Assembly (NCBI GenBank): GCA_013540605.1
Contig: JABVCK010000020.1
Span: forward strand, 1-64,000
Reading direction: 5' to 3'
DNA length: 64,000 bases
Origin: Bacillota bacterium
GTDB taxonomy: Bacteria > Bacillota > Clostridia > Ch29
This document shows, piece after piece, positions 39,080 through 47,679 of this stretch. The position numbers and the translations under genes were made by a program. How positions within the stretch are numbered: position 1 is the stretch's first letter; each line of letters starts with the position of its first letter. The notes under the pieces are model-generated. The model saw only the letters and a program-made list of their open reading frames with translations. It searched no databases and had not been told where the DNA came from.

Positions 39080-39448
39080 TCATTCCTCCCTGCAAGAAAA
39101 AGAGACACCGGCAACTTCTTCTTTCAGCTTGTTTTTTATTTCCTCCGCTCTTTCATGGCCAAGAAGTTTGGCCAAAATTGCTACATACCTGGTGATAAAC
39201 TTCTTGAACATGTCTTGGACAGGCAGGTCCGGGTTTTCCTCTAAACCGGCTGCTATCCTTGCGCATGATATCCCATTCTGGTCATACTGCAGGAGTTCTA
39301 TTTCCTTATACTCCAGCGAAACTTCCCACACAACCCTTTCTATAAGAAGATTTACAGAAACCATCCCAAGGTACTTCGCCGACGCAGTCCATATCTCCTT
39401 CAGCAAAGTTTCATAGTGCTCAATCCGCTCCTTTTTGAATTCACTCAT
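39080..39448 (-). CDS. Small helical protein of unknown function
   Basis: 122 aa from the second Met, which has GAGGATTG upstream; the frame begins earlier but without a site. Charged and mostly helical, with two Cys (ISCARIA near 75 and FSCREE at the end). No known domain recognised. It is sandwiched between the HD-GYP and KaiC-like genes with gaps of 34 and 3 bases, so it is most likely a partner or adaptor of the KaiC-like ATPase. Confidence 0.65.
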   Translation of the reverse strand: MSEFKKERIEHYETLLKEIWTASAKYLGMVSVNLLIERVVWEVSLEYKEIELLQYDQNGISCARIAAGLEENPDLPVQDMFKKFITRYVAILAKLLGHERAEEIKNKLKEEVAGVSFSCREE

Positions 39449-39482
39449 AACAATCCTCCTCAGATAAAAACATAGATTCAAA

Positions 39483-41669
39483 TTAGTTATACCTTGCTGT
39501 TTGAAAATTTCCACGGGGACGGATTATCTGCGAGAGCACTTCTACAAAAAGTTCCATTAGGGTATCTACCCCCCCCCCCCACCCGGAAATTTTTTCCATT
39601 TCGCCTTCCGGAATCTGGAGGAAAGCCTCCACAATGCGCGGGTCAAACTGCCGGCCCGCCCATCGCCTTAATTCCTCCCGCGCCCGCCGTTGAGTAAGCG
39701 GCTGCCGGTATGGCCTGGCGGACATCATGGCATCGTAAGTATCGGCCACGCGGATAATACGCGCCAGCAGCGGAATCTCTTCCCCAGCCAGGCCGGCGGG
39801 ATAACCACCGCCGCCATAGTCCTCGTGATGGTGCCGTACGGCTGTAATGACCGCCGCCGGAAATCTGGCGGGCTCCAAAATCCTGGCCCCCACAACAGGG
39901 TGGCTCTGCATCTCCTTTCTTTCTTCCTCAGTGAGAGGTCCCGACTTGAGAAGAATGTCTTCGCGCACGCCGATCTTGCCCAAATCGTGTAAAAGCCCGG
40001 CCAGGTAGACTTGTTCCTTTTCTTCGGCGCCAAGCCCCAGCACGCGGGCACATGCCCGCGCCCAATTCGCCACCCGCACGGAATGACCCCGCGTGTAAAC
40101 GTCCTTGGCCTCCAATGCCGCCGCCAACGCCTGCACGGCACTCAAATAATAATCCCGCAGCGACGAGTAAAGACGGGCGTTCTCCAGCGCCAGCCCGGTC
40201 TGGCTTGCGATGGTCGCCAGGTAACCGACTTCTTCTTCCTTCCAGCGATGCGGGGAGGAAGAATATACCTTCAGTGTACCCAGTACATTTCCCCTGGCCA
40301 GTACGGGAACCACGGCAACCGAACGTATCTCTTTGCTGTAATATGGCAGGCGCAAAGAGGGAGCGCACTTTGCCAAATCTTCCACGAGCTGCGGCTGCGC
40401 CGTTTTCAGCACCTCACCCAAGATTGTGCCTTCTGCTCGCACTCGCTCAACCTCTGCCTGCAAGTCCTTGCTCATGCCCAGGCTCGCTTTCAGCACCAGT
40501 TCGCCCGTCTCCTCGTCAAGCAGCCTCAGCGCACACCACTTCGCACCCAGGACTTCCTTCAGGCTTTGCAGCGCATATCCCATGAGCACGTCCGCTTCTA
40601 AACTGGAAGATACCAGTTGCCCGACCTCAATAAGTTGCTTGAGCATCGCCGCGTTTTCCTCCAGATCCCGGAAAAGACGAGCGTTCTCCAGGGCCAGGGC
40701 AAGGCTTGTACCAAGGACGCTTAAAAAGCGAGCTTCGTCTTCGCCGAACTCCGCACCCTCAGGTTTGCCGGACAGTGTCAACACCCCTGTTATTTTATCC
40801 CCGACCTTGAGGGGCATGGAAAGGGCTGGCCGCTTCTCCTCGACCGTGCTGCCTTCCGGGTGGCTGTCAAATCGCAACTCACTTCCTTCGCGCGTTACCG
40901 CTTCAATGACCTCTTTTTCGGGAACCACCCGGAACTCTTTGCTCGATTCCGCAGTAGCAGCAACTTCAGTTGATTCGGGGGTTCCCCCGGCAAGCATGAC
41001 CACCGACCCGCTGGTGGCGCCGGTCAGCCCGAGGACGAGTTCCAGGGCCTTTTGAGCTGCTTCTGATACACGAAGGCTTGACGAAACAACCTGGCTGAAC
41101 TCGAACAAGGCCGCAAGCTTTTCAGTCTTTTCCTGCAACTCTTGCTTCGAATACAAAAGCCGGGAAAGAGTATCCGTGAAGGTATGAAAAGGTTCGACTG
41201 CCTCCCGGAGGCGCTCTTCCGGCCATACCGGTACCCTCCGGGCAGCTTCCATAAGTTCCTTTCCATTAAGGCTCAATTCTCTTGCCAGTTCCGGCACAAT
41301 CTCGAGACGCAGTGGTTCCAGGCTTACGTTCTCCCCTATCACGACGGCTACAGTCTCGTTTTTTATTTTGATCGGGAGAGCAATAAGTACCAGACCTGCA
41401 TGGCACAACTGCAACGTGGGTTGCCCGGATTTGGCAACGGCCTTTGCCGTTTCAATCCGGGAACCCTTACAACGCGCATGACCCGGGTCCGTATTATTGA
41501 TTATGGCACAGAAAGGGCAAAGATTACTTATCCTGGTAATCGGCTTGCCGCTCGGGTCTGTAACTAGAGCTGCAAGGCCCGTGACTTTACTTACTTGCTC
41601 CTGTATCTGCTGCAATCCCGCTTCTTCCAAAAGTTCCTTATAGTCCAGGTGCGAAAGTTCCTTTTTCAT
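39483..41669 (-). CDS. PocR-GAF-GAF-HD-GYP phosphodiesterase
   Basis: 728 aa. Residues 10-165 are a PocR domain with Cys cluster (LCPFCAIINNTDPGHARCKG, LQLCHAGL), then two GAF domains (about 185-335 and 345-500), then an HD-GYP domain with HDLGKIGV and HHEDYGGGGYP, residues needed to cut c-di-GMP. It therefore opposes the GGDEF proteins nearby. The gene is much richer in G and C than its neighbours, suggesting transfer. A run of 12 G near the 3' end (39580-39569) precedes an odd 33-residue tail; a one-base change there would end the protein at once. Confidence 0.92.
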   Translation of the reverse strand: MKKELSHLDYKELLEEAGLQQIQEQVSKVTGLAALVTDPSGKPITRISNLCPFCAIINNTDPGHARCKGSRIETAKAVAKSGQPTLQLCHAGLVLIALPIKIKNETVAVVIGENVSLEPLRLEIVPELARELSLNGKELMEAARRVPVWPEERLREAVEPFHTFTDTLSRLLYSKQELQEKTEKLAALFEFSQVVSSSLRVSEAAQKALELVLGLTGATSGSVVMLAGGTPESTEVAATAESSKEFRVVPEKEVIEAVTREGSELRFDSHPEGSTVEEKRPALSMPLKVGDKITGVLTLSGKPEGAEFGEDEARFLSVLGTSLALALENARLFRDLEENAAMLKQLIEVGQLVSSSLEADVLMGYALQSLKEVLGAKWCALRLLDEETGELVLKASLGMSKDLQAEVERVRAEGTILGEVLKTAQPQLVEDLAKCAPSLRLPYYSKEIRSVAVVPVLARGNVLGTLKVYSSSPHRWKEEEVGYLATIASQTGLALENARLYSSLRDYYLSAVQALAAALEAKDVYTRGHSVRVANWARACARVLGLGAEEKEQVYLAGLLHDLGKIGVREDILLKSGPLTEEERKEMQSHPVVGARILEPARFPAAVITAVRHHHEDYGGGGYPAGLAGEEIPLLARIIRVADTYDAMMSARPYRQPLTQRRAREELRRWAGRQFDPRIVEAFLQIPEGEMEKISGWGGGVDTLMELFVEVLSQIIRPRGNFQTARYN

Positions 41670-41695
41670 CGGCCTGCCCTCCTAAAAATGTAAGT

Positions 41696-41890
41696 TTTGC
41701 TGATTTATCCATAGTCCTGATGGACTTTTTTATTATCTCTGCCGTCTTCTGCAGCACCACATCACCGGCCATGTGGCCATATATATCATTGTAAGCCTTA
41801 AAGTTATCTATGTCCACGAAAATAACGACAAAGGGATACCGTACCTGATGTCCTATCGGATTGACCCCCGAATTTTGGAGTGATCTAACT
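41696..41890 (-). pseudogene. GGDEF-domain fragment
   Basis: About 50 residues of a GGDEF domain (FVDIDNFKAYNDIYGHMAGD to SIRTMD), close to the 36.2-37.7 kb cyclase, cut at both sides before the GGEEF signature. Its frame continues into the start of the HD-GYP gene. A leftover of a duplicated cyclase gene. The IS3 derivative begins directly on its other side. Confidence 0.75.
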
Positions 41891-41896
41891 AAACTG

Positions 41897-42483
41897 GACA
41901 CACAGAACGGTGCTTTTCTCCTCTTTTCTTAGAGTTACTCATTATTTCATAAAAGAAATCGTTTGTTTTGCTTGCCAGGGTAATAAACATAATATTCAGA
42001 ATAAAACTTAGGCTATTACCCATATATTTCCATTTATGCGGCCGATAGGAGCCTATCCCAGTCTTTAATAGTTTTTCTTTGTGTAAGTTAGGCTGCTAGA
42101 GATTTCCTGTAATGCCTTTCAAACTCTATGGGAGACATATATCCCAAGGCACTGTGCAGTCGTTTTGCATTGTCGAATGTCTCAATATAATCTTTCTTTC
42201 TAAAGCCTTTCGTTCAGCATCATCACTGCGAAGATTACCTTTGCCGGGAAAAGCCTGGTCGCCATGAGCGTTGTATTGTTGTACCCAACGCCGGATAGTT
42301 GTAGCACTGACGCCAATATCTTCTGCTACATTAACAGGTTTCTTGCCAAGGTCTGTAATAAGCTTAACGATTTCTTTCTTGTAGTCAGCACTAAATTTTT
42401 TTCAGTCATTTGCTTAACACGCCCTTTCTTTAGGTTCTATTATAACAACCTTTCTGCGTTTCCAGCAAACCGAGTACAGTCCA
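41897..42483 (-). mobile_element. Deleted IS3-family element
   Basis: Minus strand: the start of OrfA (FSADYKKEIVKLITDLGKKP, VSATTIRRWVQQYN, a helix-turn-helix) passes at about 42205 straight into the last 35 residues of OrfB ([20 protein letters not shown]). About 1 kb between is gone. Putative ends TGGACTGTACTCGG (at 42483, minus) and TGGACACACAG (at 41897, plus) are only partly alike. It cuts off copy 2 of the TOTE-type gene. Confidence 0.78.
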
Positions 42484-43141
42484 ACATAAACAGTGTCCGG
42501 AAAATCAGACTTGCTTAATTTATAATTTGTCTTGCTTCTCTCCCATGGCTTGCATTCTTCATCTTCATCCTGTCTTAAATCACCCAATTCACTGCCACTG
42601 CATAGTTGCGAAATGTATAAGTCAATTTCACTTTCACTGAGCTTCCGAATACTGCTCAAAAAACTCCACTGATCCTCATAGGGCCGGAGGTTTTCATCTA
42701 TAAAAACACTATTAAAGAACCATACATGCGCTCCATTCCCTGAACGAGAACGTTCAACTGCAAATGGAATATTTTTTTCTGCACAGATATCTCTCAAAAC
42801 CGATATATCTTTTTCCCAGCCTTCATCATCGAAATCAATAGCAAGGAGATAGCAGGTTTCATCAAGCAGCATAGGATATATGCCAAAAACATCTTTGCCT
42901 CTGAGATGCTTGTCTATTGCTGCAAAGTCCAAAGCTGCATAGTTTTTATTATTGCATTCGGAGCATTTAATCTTTGGCTTATTGCAAATTCCTCTTGCCC
43001 ACTCATTCAAACATACAGGAGAATACCCCGATTTACCCTCTTTGTTTTGCCACCTTTTTGCATAGACATCATCCCTGCCTCTAATCTTTGATTTTCCTCC
43101 AGTAGCTTCTGGTATTTTTCAAAAAGCTCATTATATTCCAT
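42484..43141 (-). pseudogene. TOTE-type AEP primase gene, copy 2, truncated by IS3
   Basis: Same coiled coil and primase domain as copy 1 (LAIDFDD, SRSGNGAHVWFF), here with the frame intact through the primase (198 codons from 43010), but cut at TVYV by the IS3 derivative, so helicase and PLD parts are absent. The deletion after the coiled coil is shared with copy 1, so the gene was already broken before duplication. The tail after TVYV is IS sequence. Confidence 0.85.
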
Positions 43142-43206
43142 CTTTCCTTACTTCCCAATACCCATTTTTTCTTGAACCAATCCGCTCAATTCATAATACC
43201 CATAAT
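42484..43206. repeat. Long direct repeat, right copy (partner 28863-29583)
   Basis: 723 bases, identical to the left copy apart from two extra single bases. Left boundary is the IS3 end, right boundary is CATAAT at 43206, where the two copies diverge abruptly. Confidence 0.9.
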
Positions 43207-43222
43207 TTGTTAAAATAAGGAG

Positions 43223-43390
43223 GTGTCCAGGACCTCTGTTCCCAAGGTGCAGTCAGAGGACTCTCAGGCGTCGCAAAAGCCAAAGGAAACGGCAACAAAA
43301 AAAGTGAAGACACTAACAGTTGCCGCACGCCCTAAAAGAACTCTGCCTCGCCAGCAGGAACATGCGCGGGGTCGAGCAGTCAACACGTAG
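43223..43390 (+). other. Possible 55-codon basic reading frame between inverted repeats
   Basis: A frame from a GTG rich in Lys, Arg, Gln and Thr (KVQSEDSQASQKPKETATKK). AGTGAAGAC (43300-43308) and GTCTTCACT (43391-43399) form a perfect inverted repeat around its second half. It is not recognised and could be the end of a longer protein brought with a mobile piece. The rest of 43400-43667 shows nothing clear. Confidence 0.3.
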
Positions 43391-43667
43391 GTCTTCACTT
43401 ACCCTAAATCTAGCATCTTTGGGGCGAATAGTCAAGACCTACGGAGTGTTAAATTGATTGAGTAATTTCCAGTTCTTACATCTGCCCTCTCTCCTGTGTA
43501 GGCTTAGTTTTCTATACCCTTTTTCCTGAAAACTTACAGTTTGTGCCATCAAAAACTCCAAATTTTTTTCAGCAATTTACTTGACTTTTACCGCAGTCTT
43601 AAAGGAACACCGTCGAAGTTTCATTACTCTTGTACTCTCTAAAGAAACTCCTCATAAACCGCTCACC

Positions 43668-44474
43668 TTACATCTCATTTTCATCATCCTCATCAAACGG
43701 ATATTCGTCATCATCGTCATCCCCACAAGAAAAGCATCCCACCCATCCTTCCAACGAATATACATCTTCTTCAGATACAAATGAATAATCTTCATCTTCC
43801 TTTAGTTCATCCAAAACCTCTTTGACAGACCTTTTAAGCTGGCGGTTCATAAAGTCCAGGTCAGCAATAATTTCCATTACTTTTCCATCTGCTACCGATT
43901 TTTCTATATCATCCGTTAGTCCTGCCGGGTGTATTAACGAGCAGCACCTGGGAAGTGTGTCCCACACACAGCTGTAGTCAACCTCAAGCTTTCCATTAAA
44001 AAGCTCTTTGAAATAGAAAACGAGCTGCTCTCTCGAAACCACTCCGTGATTCAATAGGATTAAGAGAGATTCTAAAGCATCGGTTCTTACATATTCATCT
44101 AATGAAGAATTTTCTATAATGTTTTTGATTGGTTCGATGTTTCCATCACACACAGAGGCAAGAATATTTTTGAAATCCTCGGTGATCGTATCGCCAAGCA
44201 GGCCAAATATCTGCTCTTCCGGCAGCAATGCAATCTTAATCATACTTTCATATGCTCTTGTCTCGCGAAAGTATGCAAGGAGATAAATCGCTGGAAAATG
44301 AACCAGGTATTTTTCGTCTTTTGATAAATTTTCTGCATCGCTCAGCGTATATTCCAATATTTCAAGCAATTCCGGGATCGCTTCCTCTTTATTCGCCAAA
44401 GCATATTTTACAGCCTCTATCGGGTAATGATTCTCAAACCGCTCATACCCCTTAAAAATTTTTAAATTCATCAT
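43668..44474 (-). CDS. DUF1186 protein
   Basis: 268 aa built of helical HEAT-like repeats as in DUF1186: LLEILEYTLSDAENL, LLAYFRETRAYESMIKIALL, EYVRTDALESLLILL. The end is very acidic (DDDDDEYPFDEDDENEM) and lacks the SEC-C zinc motif carried by its paralogue at 59.4-60.3 kb. Biochemical role unknown. RBS GAGGAG before the ATG. It follows the 585-residue gene by about 100 bases on the same strand; the trio with the YkgJ gene looks like one operon. Confidence 0.8.
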   Translation of the reverse strand: MMNLKIFKGYERFENHYPIEAVKYALANKEEAIPELLEILEYTLSDAENLSKDEKYLVHFPAIYLLAYFRETRAYESMIKIALLPEEQIFGLLGDTITEDFKNILASVCDGNIEPIKNIIENSSLDEYVRTDALESLLILLNHGVVSREQLVFYFKELFNGKLEVDYSCVWDTLPRCCSLIHPAGLTDDIEKSVADGKVMEIIADLDFMNRQLKRSVKEVLDELKEDEDYSFVSEEDVYSLEGWVGCFSCGDDDDDEYPFDEDDENEM

Positions 44475-44580
44475 CGTAGCTCCTCTCTATGTTTGCCTAT
44501 TCCTCTCTCCCGCGCATCGCGTGGATGTTAATCTGGGCTTATATGTCATGGAATGTATATAGAAAAATTCACAGCATGAT

Positions 44581-46338
44581 TTACCTCCCCTTCCTGGACA
44601 CTCTTGCATCAAACAATCCGGATGCTTGTAATGCCTGGGTGATCTCGCCTTTAAAGGCTGTATGCCGGGGATATTTACTTCGATATCTTTCAATTAAATC
44701 CATACCTTCCTGCTTTTCTCCCCTGTTCGCCAGGGTCTCAGCCATTGCAACCAACAGTCCAGCTGCTTTATGATAGCTCCCCCGATGCTGGTTGCTGACA
44801 ATTGCATCTACCCTGCGTCCTATTTCATCTATACACCATTTTAGATAAAACTCCTCTTGCTCCTTGGTTAGTTTTATAGACTCTTTTATAAAATCAATAA
44901 CCTTCCGGTACTTTTCAATATACTCCTTACTTGTATTATAACTTGTATTTCCAATAGCATCCTCCCATTGTTTGTAAAGAATTTTTGAGTGAATTCCTTC
45001 CTCCGATAAAACTGCCATCATAAAAGTGACAAATACCGGTTTGGGATTCTCACTGGAGCTCCACCCAAGGGGACCTTTGCCTTTACACATTTCAAATACC
45101 TTTTCATATCTTCCACCCAAAAGCAGGGCATTGAATAAAACCCCTTCGGATGCAAAAGACGTATTTTGCTCCCTGCTGTGGTAGTTGTTTACAGGTATCC
45201 TGCTTTTACCTCGAAGCTCCATAATCCTTTGTTCAGCCTCATCCCGAATCTCTTCAAAGCAACCGCATTCAATAGCGGTAATATACAAGTCAAGCAAATA
45301 TCCTATAGAAGGATTGGAATAAAAGCATTCCCTGTACCCTTCCAGTTTCAGCTTATTGTCATTAAGCTTTTCCCCTATCCTTGAAATGGTTTCTGCTACT
45401 TCAGCCCTTACTGCATAATCTCTGGGAATCCTAGACAAACCTTCTCTGGCAACCTGAATAACCGAATCTTTATCATCTTTCATCTTTAAAGCCGCAATCC
45501 AATCCAGATATGCCTTGGGATATTTATCTGGATATTGCCTTGCAAATTCAGAAATAGCAGGAATACCACCCTTAATAAAAACAGCTTCCCTAAGCAACTC
45601 GCTGACATGCATTTGACTTTGATTTTTTAAAAATTCAATCCAATCTGCCAGAAAAGCATCAAAATCCGGCAACGGAGTGTCTAACGCATCCATTATGTTT
45701 TTCAATTTAATTCTACGAGCCAGATACCCGTATTCATTCATTGATTCATTCATTGATTCATACAATGAAGCCGGCCGCTCTTCGGAAGTGGAATTCATAT
45801 ATACAGACCTGAGAAATAGCGCAACCTGCTCATCCATATCCATTTTTAACATATTACGATAATCCGGGTCGCCAGGAAGATGCCCCGGTTCCTGTCCCAT
45901 CTCCAATATGTCGAATAGTCTCCTATAGGCCTCTTCAGCAAGCTTATATTTCCCTTGCAGCAATAAGCTTCTGGCTTGCATAAAAAATTCGTCCATTTCC
46001 TCTGCCCAACTTTCATCGCCCCAATCTCTTTCTTCGTGGATAGCATCATCCCATCCCCATCCATCGCAATATTCACCATCCTCCACTCGCTGTGCAAAAG
46101 CTTCTATCTCATCCATCAGCGTTTCCACATTGGATATAACTTCCTTCTTATGCTTCGGAAGTACTAATTTATCCAAAAACTCTTGCCTCTTTGAAGGATG
46201 TTCTTCGCTGGCCCAATTCAAGATCAGGTTTCGGAAATCTTCTGTGGAAAAATTTCTTAAATGCATCCTTACTTCTTCCATAAATTGTTTATAGCTTAAT
46301 ACGGCCATGTCTCTACTCTTTCCCATTTCTATCCCCAT
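44581..46338 (-). CDS. Large helical-repeat (TPR-like) protein of unknown function
   Basis: 585 aa, mostly alpha-helical, with TPR-like pairs (ARSLLLQGKYKLAEEAYRRL near 140 and several further paired helices to the C-terminus, e.g. VAMAETLANRGEKQEGMDLI). An acidic, Trp-rich segment around residues 95-125 (DGWGWDDAIHEERDWGDESW) is unusual. Its start overlaps the YkgJ-type gene by 10 bases; other Met codons 4 and 10 residues on are possible starts. Likely a scaffold or binding protein; no enzyme motif seen. Confidence 0.65.
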   Translation of the reverse strand: MGIEMGKSRDMAVLSYKQFMEEVRMHLRNFSTEDFRNLILNWASEEHPSKRQEFLDKLVLPKHKKEVISNVETLMDEIEAFAQRVEDGEYCDGWGWDDAIHEERDWGDESWAEEMDEFFMQARSLLLQGKYKLAEEAYRRLFDILEMGQEPGHLPGDPDYRNMLKMDMDEQVALFLRSVYMNSTSEERPASLYESMNESMNEYGYLARRIKLKNIMDALDTPLPDFDAFLADWIEFLKNQSQMHVSELLREAVFIKGGIPAISEFARQYPDKYPKAYLDWIAALKMKDDKDSVIQVAREGLSRIPRDYAVRAEVAETISRIGEKLNDNKLKLEGYRECFYSNPSIGYLLDLYITAIECGCFEEIRDEAEQRIMELRGKSRIPVNNYHSREQNTSFASEGVLFNALLLGGRYEKVFEMCKGKGPLGWSSSENPKPVFVTFMMAVLSEEGIHSKILYKQWEDAIGNTSYNTSKEYIEKYRKVIDFIKESIKLTKEQEEFYLKWCIDEIGRRVDAIVSNQHRGSYHKAAGLLVAMAETLANRGEKQEGMDLIERYRSKYPRHTAFKGEITQALQASGLFDARVSRKGR

Positions 46339-46871
46339 AATTCCTGATATTTTTCTTTGTATTGTTCAAATTCATCCCCATAGTACTTCTTAAGGCGTTC
46401 AAAGATTTCAAACACAACAGGACAAACCGCACAGTTTTCAACAAGGTTGATGAGCCTTGACCATATTTCATCTTTATGCGTAAATGGATATTCCCTGCAA
46501 TTTTCCGGCCTGCATTCATAGATTGAGCAACCAATTCCTGTTAAAAACGGACAGGGTTTTTTATTCATTATAAAGCCTTCTTCTGTTTTGACAAGGTACT
46601 TATCTTTGAACGCAACATCTGTCATTCCCAATCTTTTGGAAATCACCTGTATTTCATTTTCTTCAACTACTGGAACAATGCTCTTACAGCAATTCGAGCA
46701 GGCAACACAATCAAAACCTTCAAATAATTCCTTATGAAGGTTATTTACAAGCCTGTCCACATCGTCAGGTTCCTGCTCTTTTAAAAATGCCCGCAGTATC
46801 CAGTTTTCATCTTCTACTTTTTTAAATGCTTTTTTTAGTTTTTTCGGTGGTAACACAAAAATCCCTCCCAT
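46329..46871 (-). CDS. YkgJ-family cysteine-cluster protein
   Basis: 180 aa. It has the YkgJ pattern of clustered Cys for a metal or Fe-S site: DCVACSNCCKSIVPV near 60, then KPCPFLTGIGCSIYECRP and ENCREYPF, plus a late CAVCP. Members are thought to bind zinc or Fe-S and some act in modification of proteins. Overlap with the next gene suggests joint function. Its first codons overlap the end of the DUF2075 fragment in another frame. Confidence 0.82.
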   Translation of the reverse strand: MGGIFVLPPKKLKKAFKKVEDENWILRAFLKEQEPDDVDRLVNNLHKELFEGFDCVACSNCCKSIVPVVEENEIQVISKRLGMTDVAFKDKYLVKTEEGFIMNKKPCPFLTGIGCSIYECRPENCREYPFTHKDEIWSRLINLVENCAVCPVVFEIFERLKKYYGDEFEQYKEKYQELWG

Positions 46872-47021
46872 TTATTTTATGAAACACTTTTTGAATTCTG
46901 TTCCCGTATCCTTCTTTGGCTGAAGTTTTCTCTAAGGTCCAGACCCTTTGAGCTTCATCAAATATTACTACCTTTTCAACCGGAGGCGTTTCAACAGCCA
47001 GAGCGTCATCTCTAAACCACT
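46822..47021 (-). pseudogene. Fragment of a DUF2075-type ATPase/helicase
   Basis: About 65 codons open on the left only by truncation. KVVIFDEAQRVWTLEKT is the Walker B region of DUF2075 (superfamily 1-like) ATPases. Walker A and all later motifs are absent; the 5' side ends where the hairpin array starts. Confidence 0.65.
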
Positions 47022-47151
47022 CCCTGCACTGAAAGTGCAGGGAATTATTTTGCGACTGAAAGTCGCATTGCTGGCTGAAGCCAGCTTAAGTCTGAAACTG
47101 AAAGTTTCTGTATAAACTTAAGTTTACTGAAAGATCACTTACTCAAGTAAG
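47022..47151. repeat. Array of five short hairpins, several with GAA tips
   Basis: Perfect stems: 47022-47042 (CCCTGCACT-GAA-AGTGCAGGG), 47051-47067 (TGCGACT-GAA-AGTCGCA), 47070-47085 (GCTGGC-TGAA-GCCAGC), 47094-47108 (GAAACT-GAA-AGTTTC), 47138-47151 (CTTACT-CA-AGTAAG). Stem sequences differ but three share the tip ACT-GAA-AGT. They lie next to the IS200-type tnpA and may be its recognition hairpins. Confidence 0.8.
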
Positions 47152-47175
47152 CTTAAGTTTTTGGACTGAAACTCC

Positions 47176-47577
47176 TTATTCTGTAATTTTAAATATATCC
47201 TCTATGTTATCTTCTCTTTGCTGCTCGATGTATTCCTTAATCATCTCATCTGTTACTGCTCCAACTGTCCTGCAGAAATATCCTGCTGACCATAAATGCT
47301 GTCCCCAGTATCTCTTCCGTAATTCGGGAAATTCTTCCTGCAACATCTTCGAGCTCCTTCCTTTCAGATACTGCATTATCTTGCATGGTGCAAGTGTTGG
47401 AGGACACGATATTAGCATATGCACATGATCCTTTCCCACGCTTCCTCGAACTATCGTAATACCTCTAGCAGCACATCCTTGTCTTAGCAGTTCTCTTAAT
47501 CTCTCCGCGACTTTTTCCCTTAGTACTTTATATCTATATTTCGTTGTCCACACTACATGGTATTGTATGTCATACAC
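47176..47577 (-). CDS. tnpA: IS200/IS605-family Y1 transposase TnpA
   Basis: 133 aa, full length. The HUH metal motif is in GKDHVHMLISCPP and the catalytic Tyr in VTDEMIKEYIEQQ; YHVVWTTKYRYKVL and GQHLWSAGYF are typical. It moves single-stranded DNA by recognising end hairpins, without target duplication. No TnpB accompanies it, so this is an IS200-like unit. Its two sides carry hairpins with the same tip. Confidence 0.93.
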   Translation of the reverse strand: MYDIQYHVVWTTKYRYKVLREKVAERLRELLRQGCAARGITIVRGSVGKDHVHMLISCPPTLAPCKIMQYLKGRSSKMLQEEFPELRKRYWGQHLWSAGYFCRTVGAVTDEMIKEYIEQQREDNIEDIFKITE

Positions 47578-47679
47578 TGTCTGGCTTCCCTTCTAAAACT
47601 CATCCATCAGTATGTCGAGTAGACGCTCGACTTCCACCTCATCCTGATTATACCAGATGACACTAAAGATGTCTGCAAG

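Noticed and set aside
40011-41055. Several long plus-strand frames opposite the HD-GYP gene
   Set aside because: Shadow frames in GC-rich DNA; the minus strand encodes clear PocR, GAF and HD-GYP domains.
47022-47151. CRISPR-like regular repeats
   Set aside because: Units are hairpins of differing stem sequence and length with no constant repeat or spacer length.
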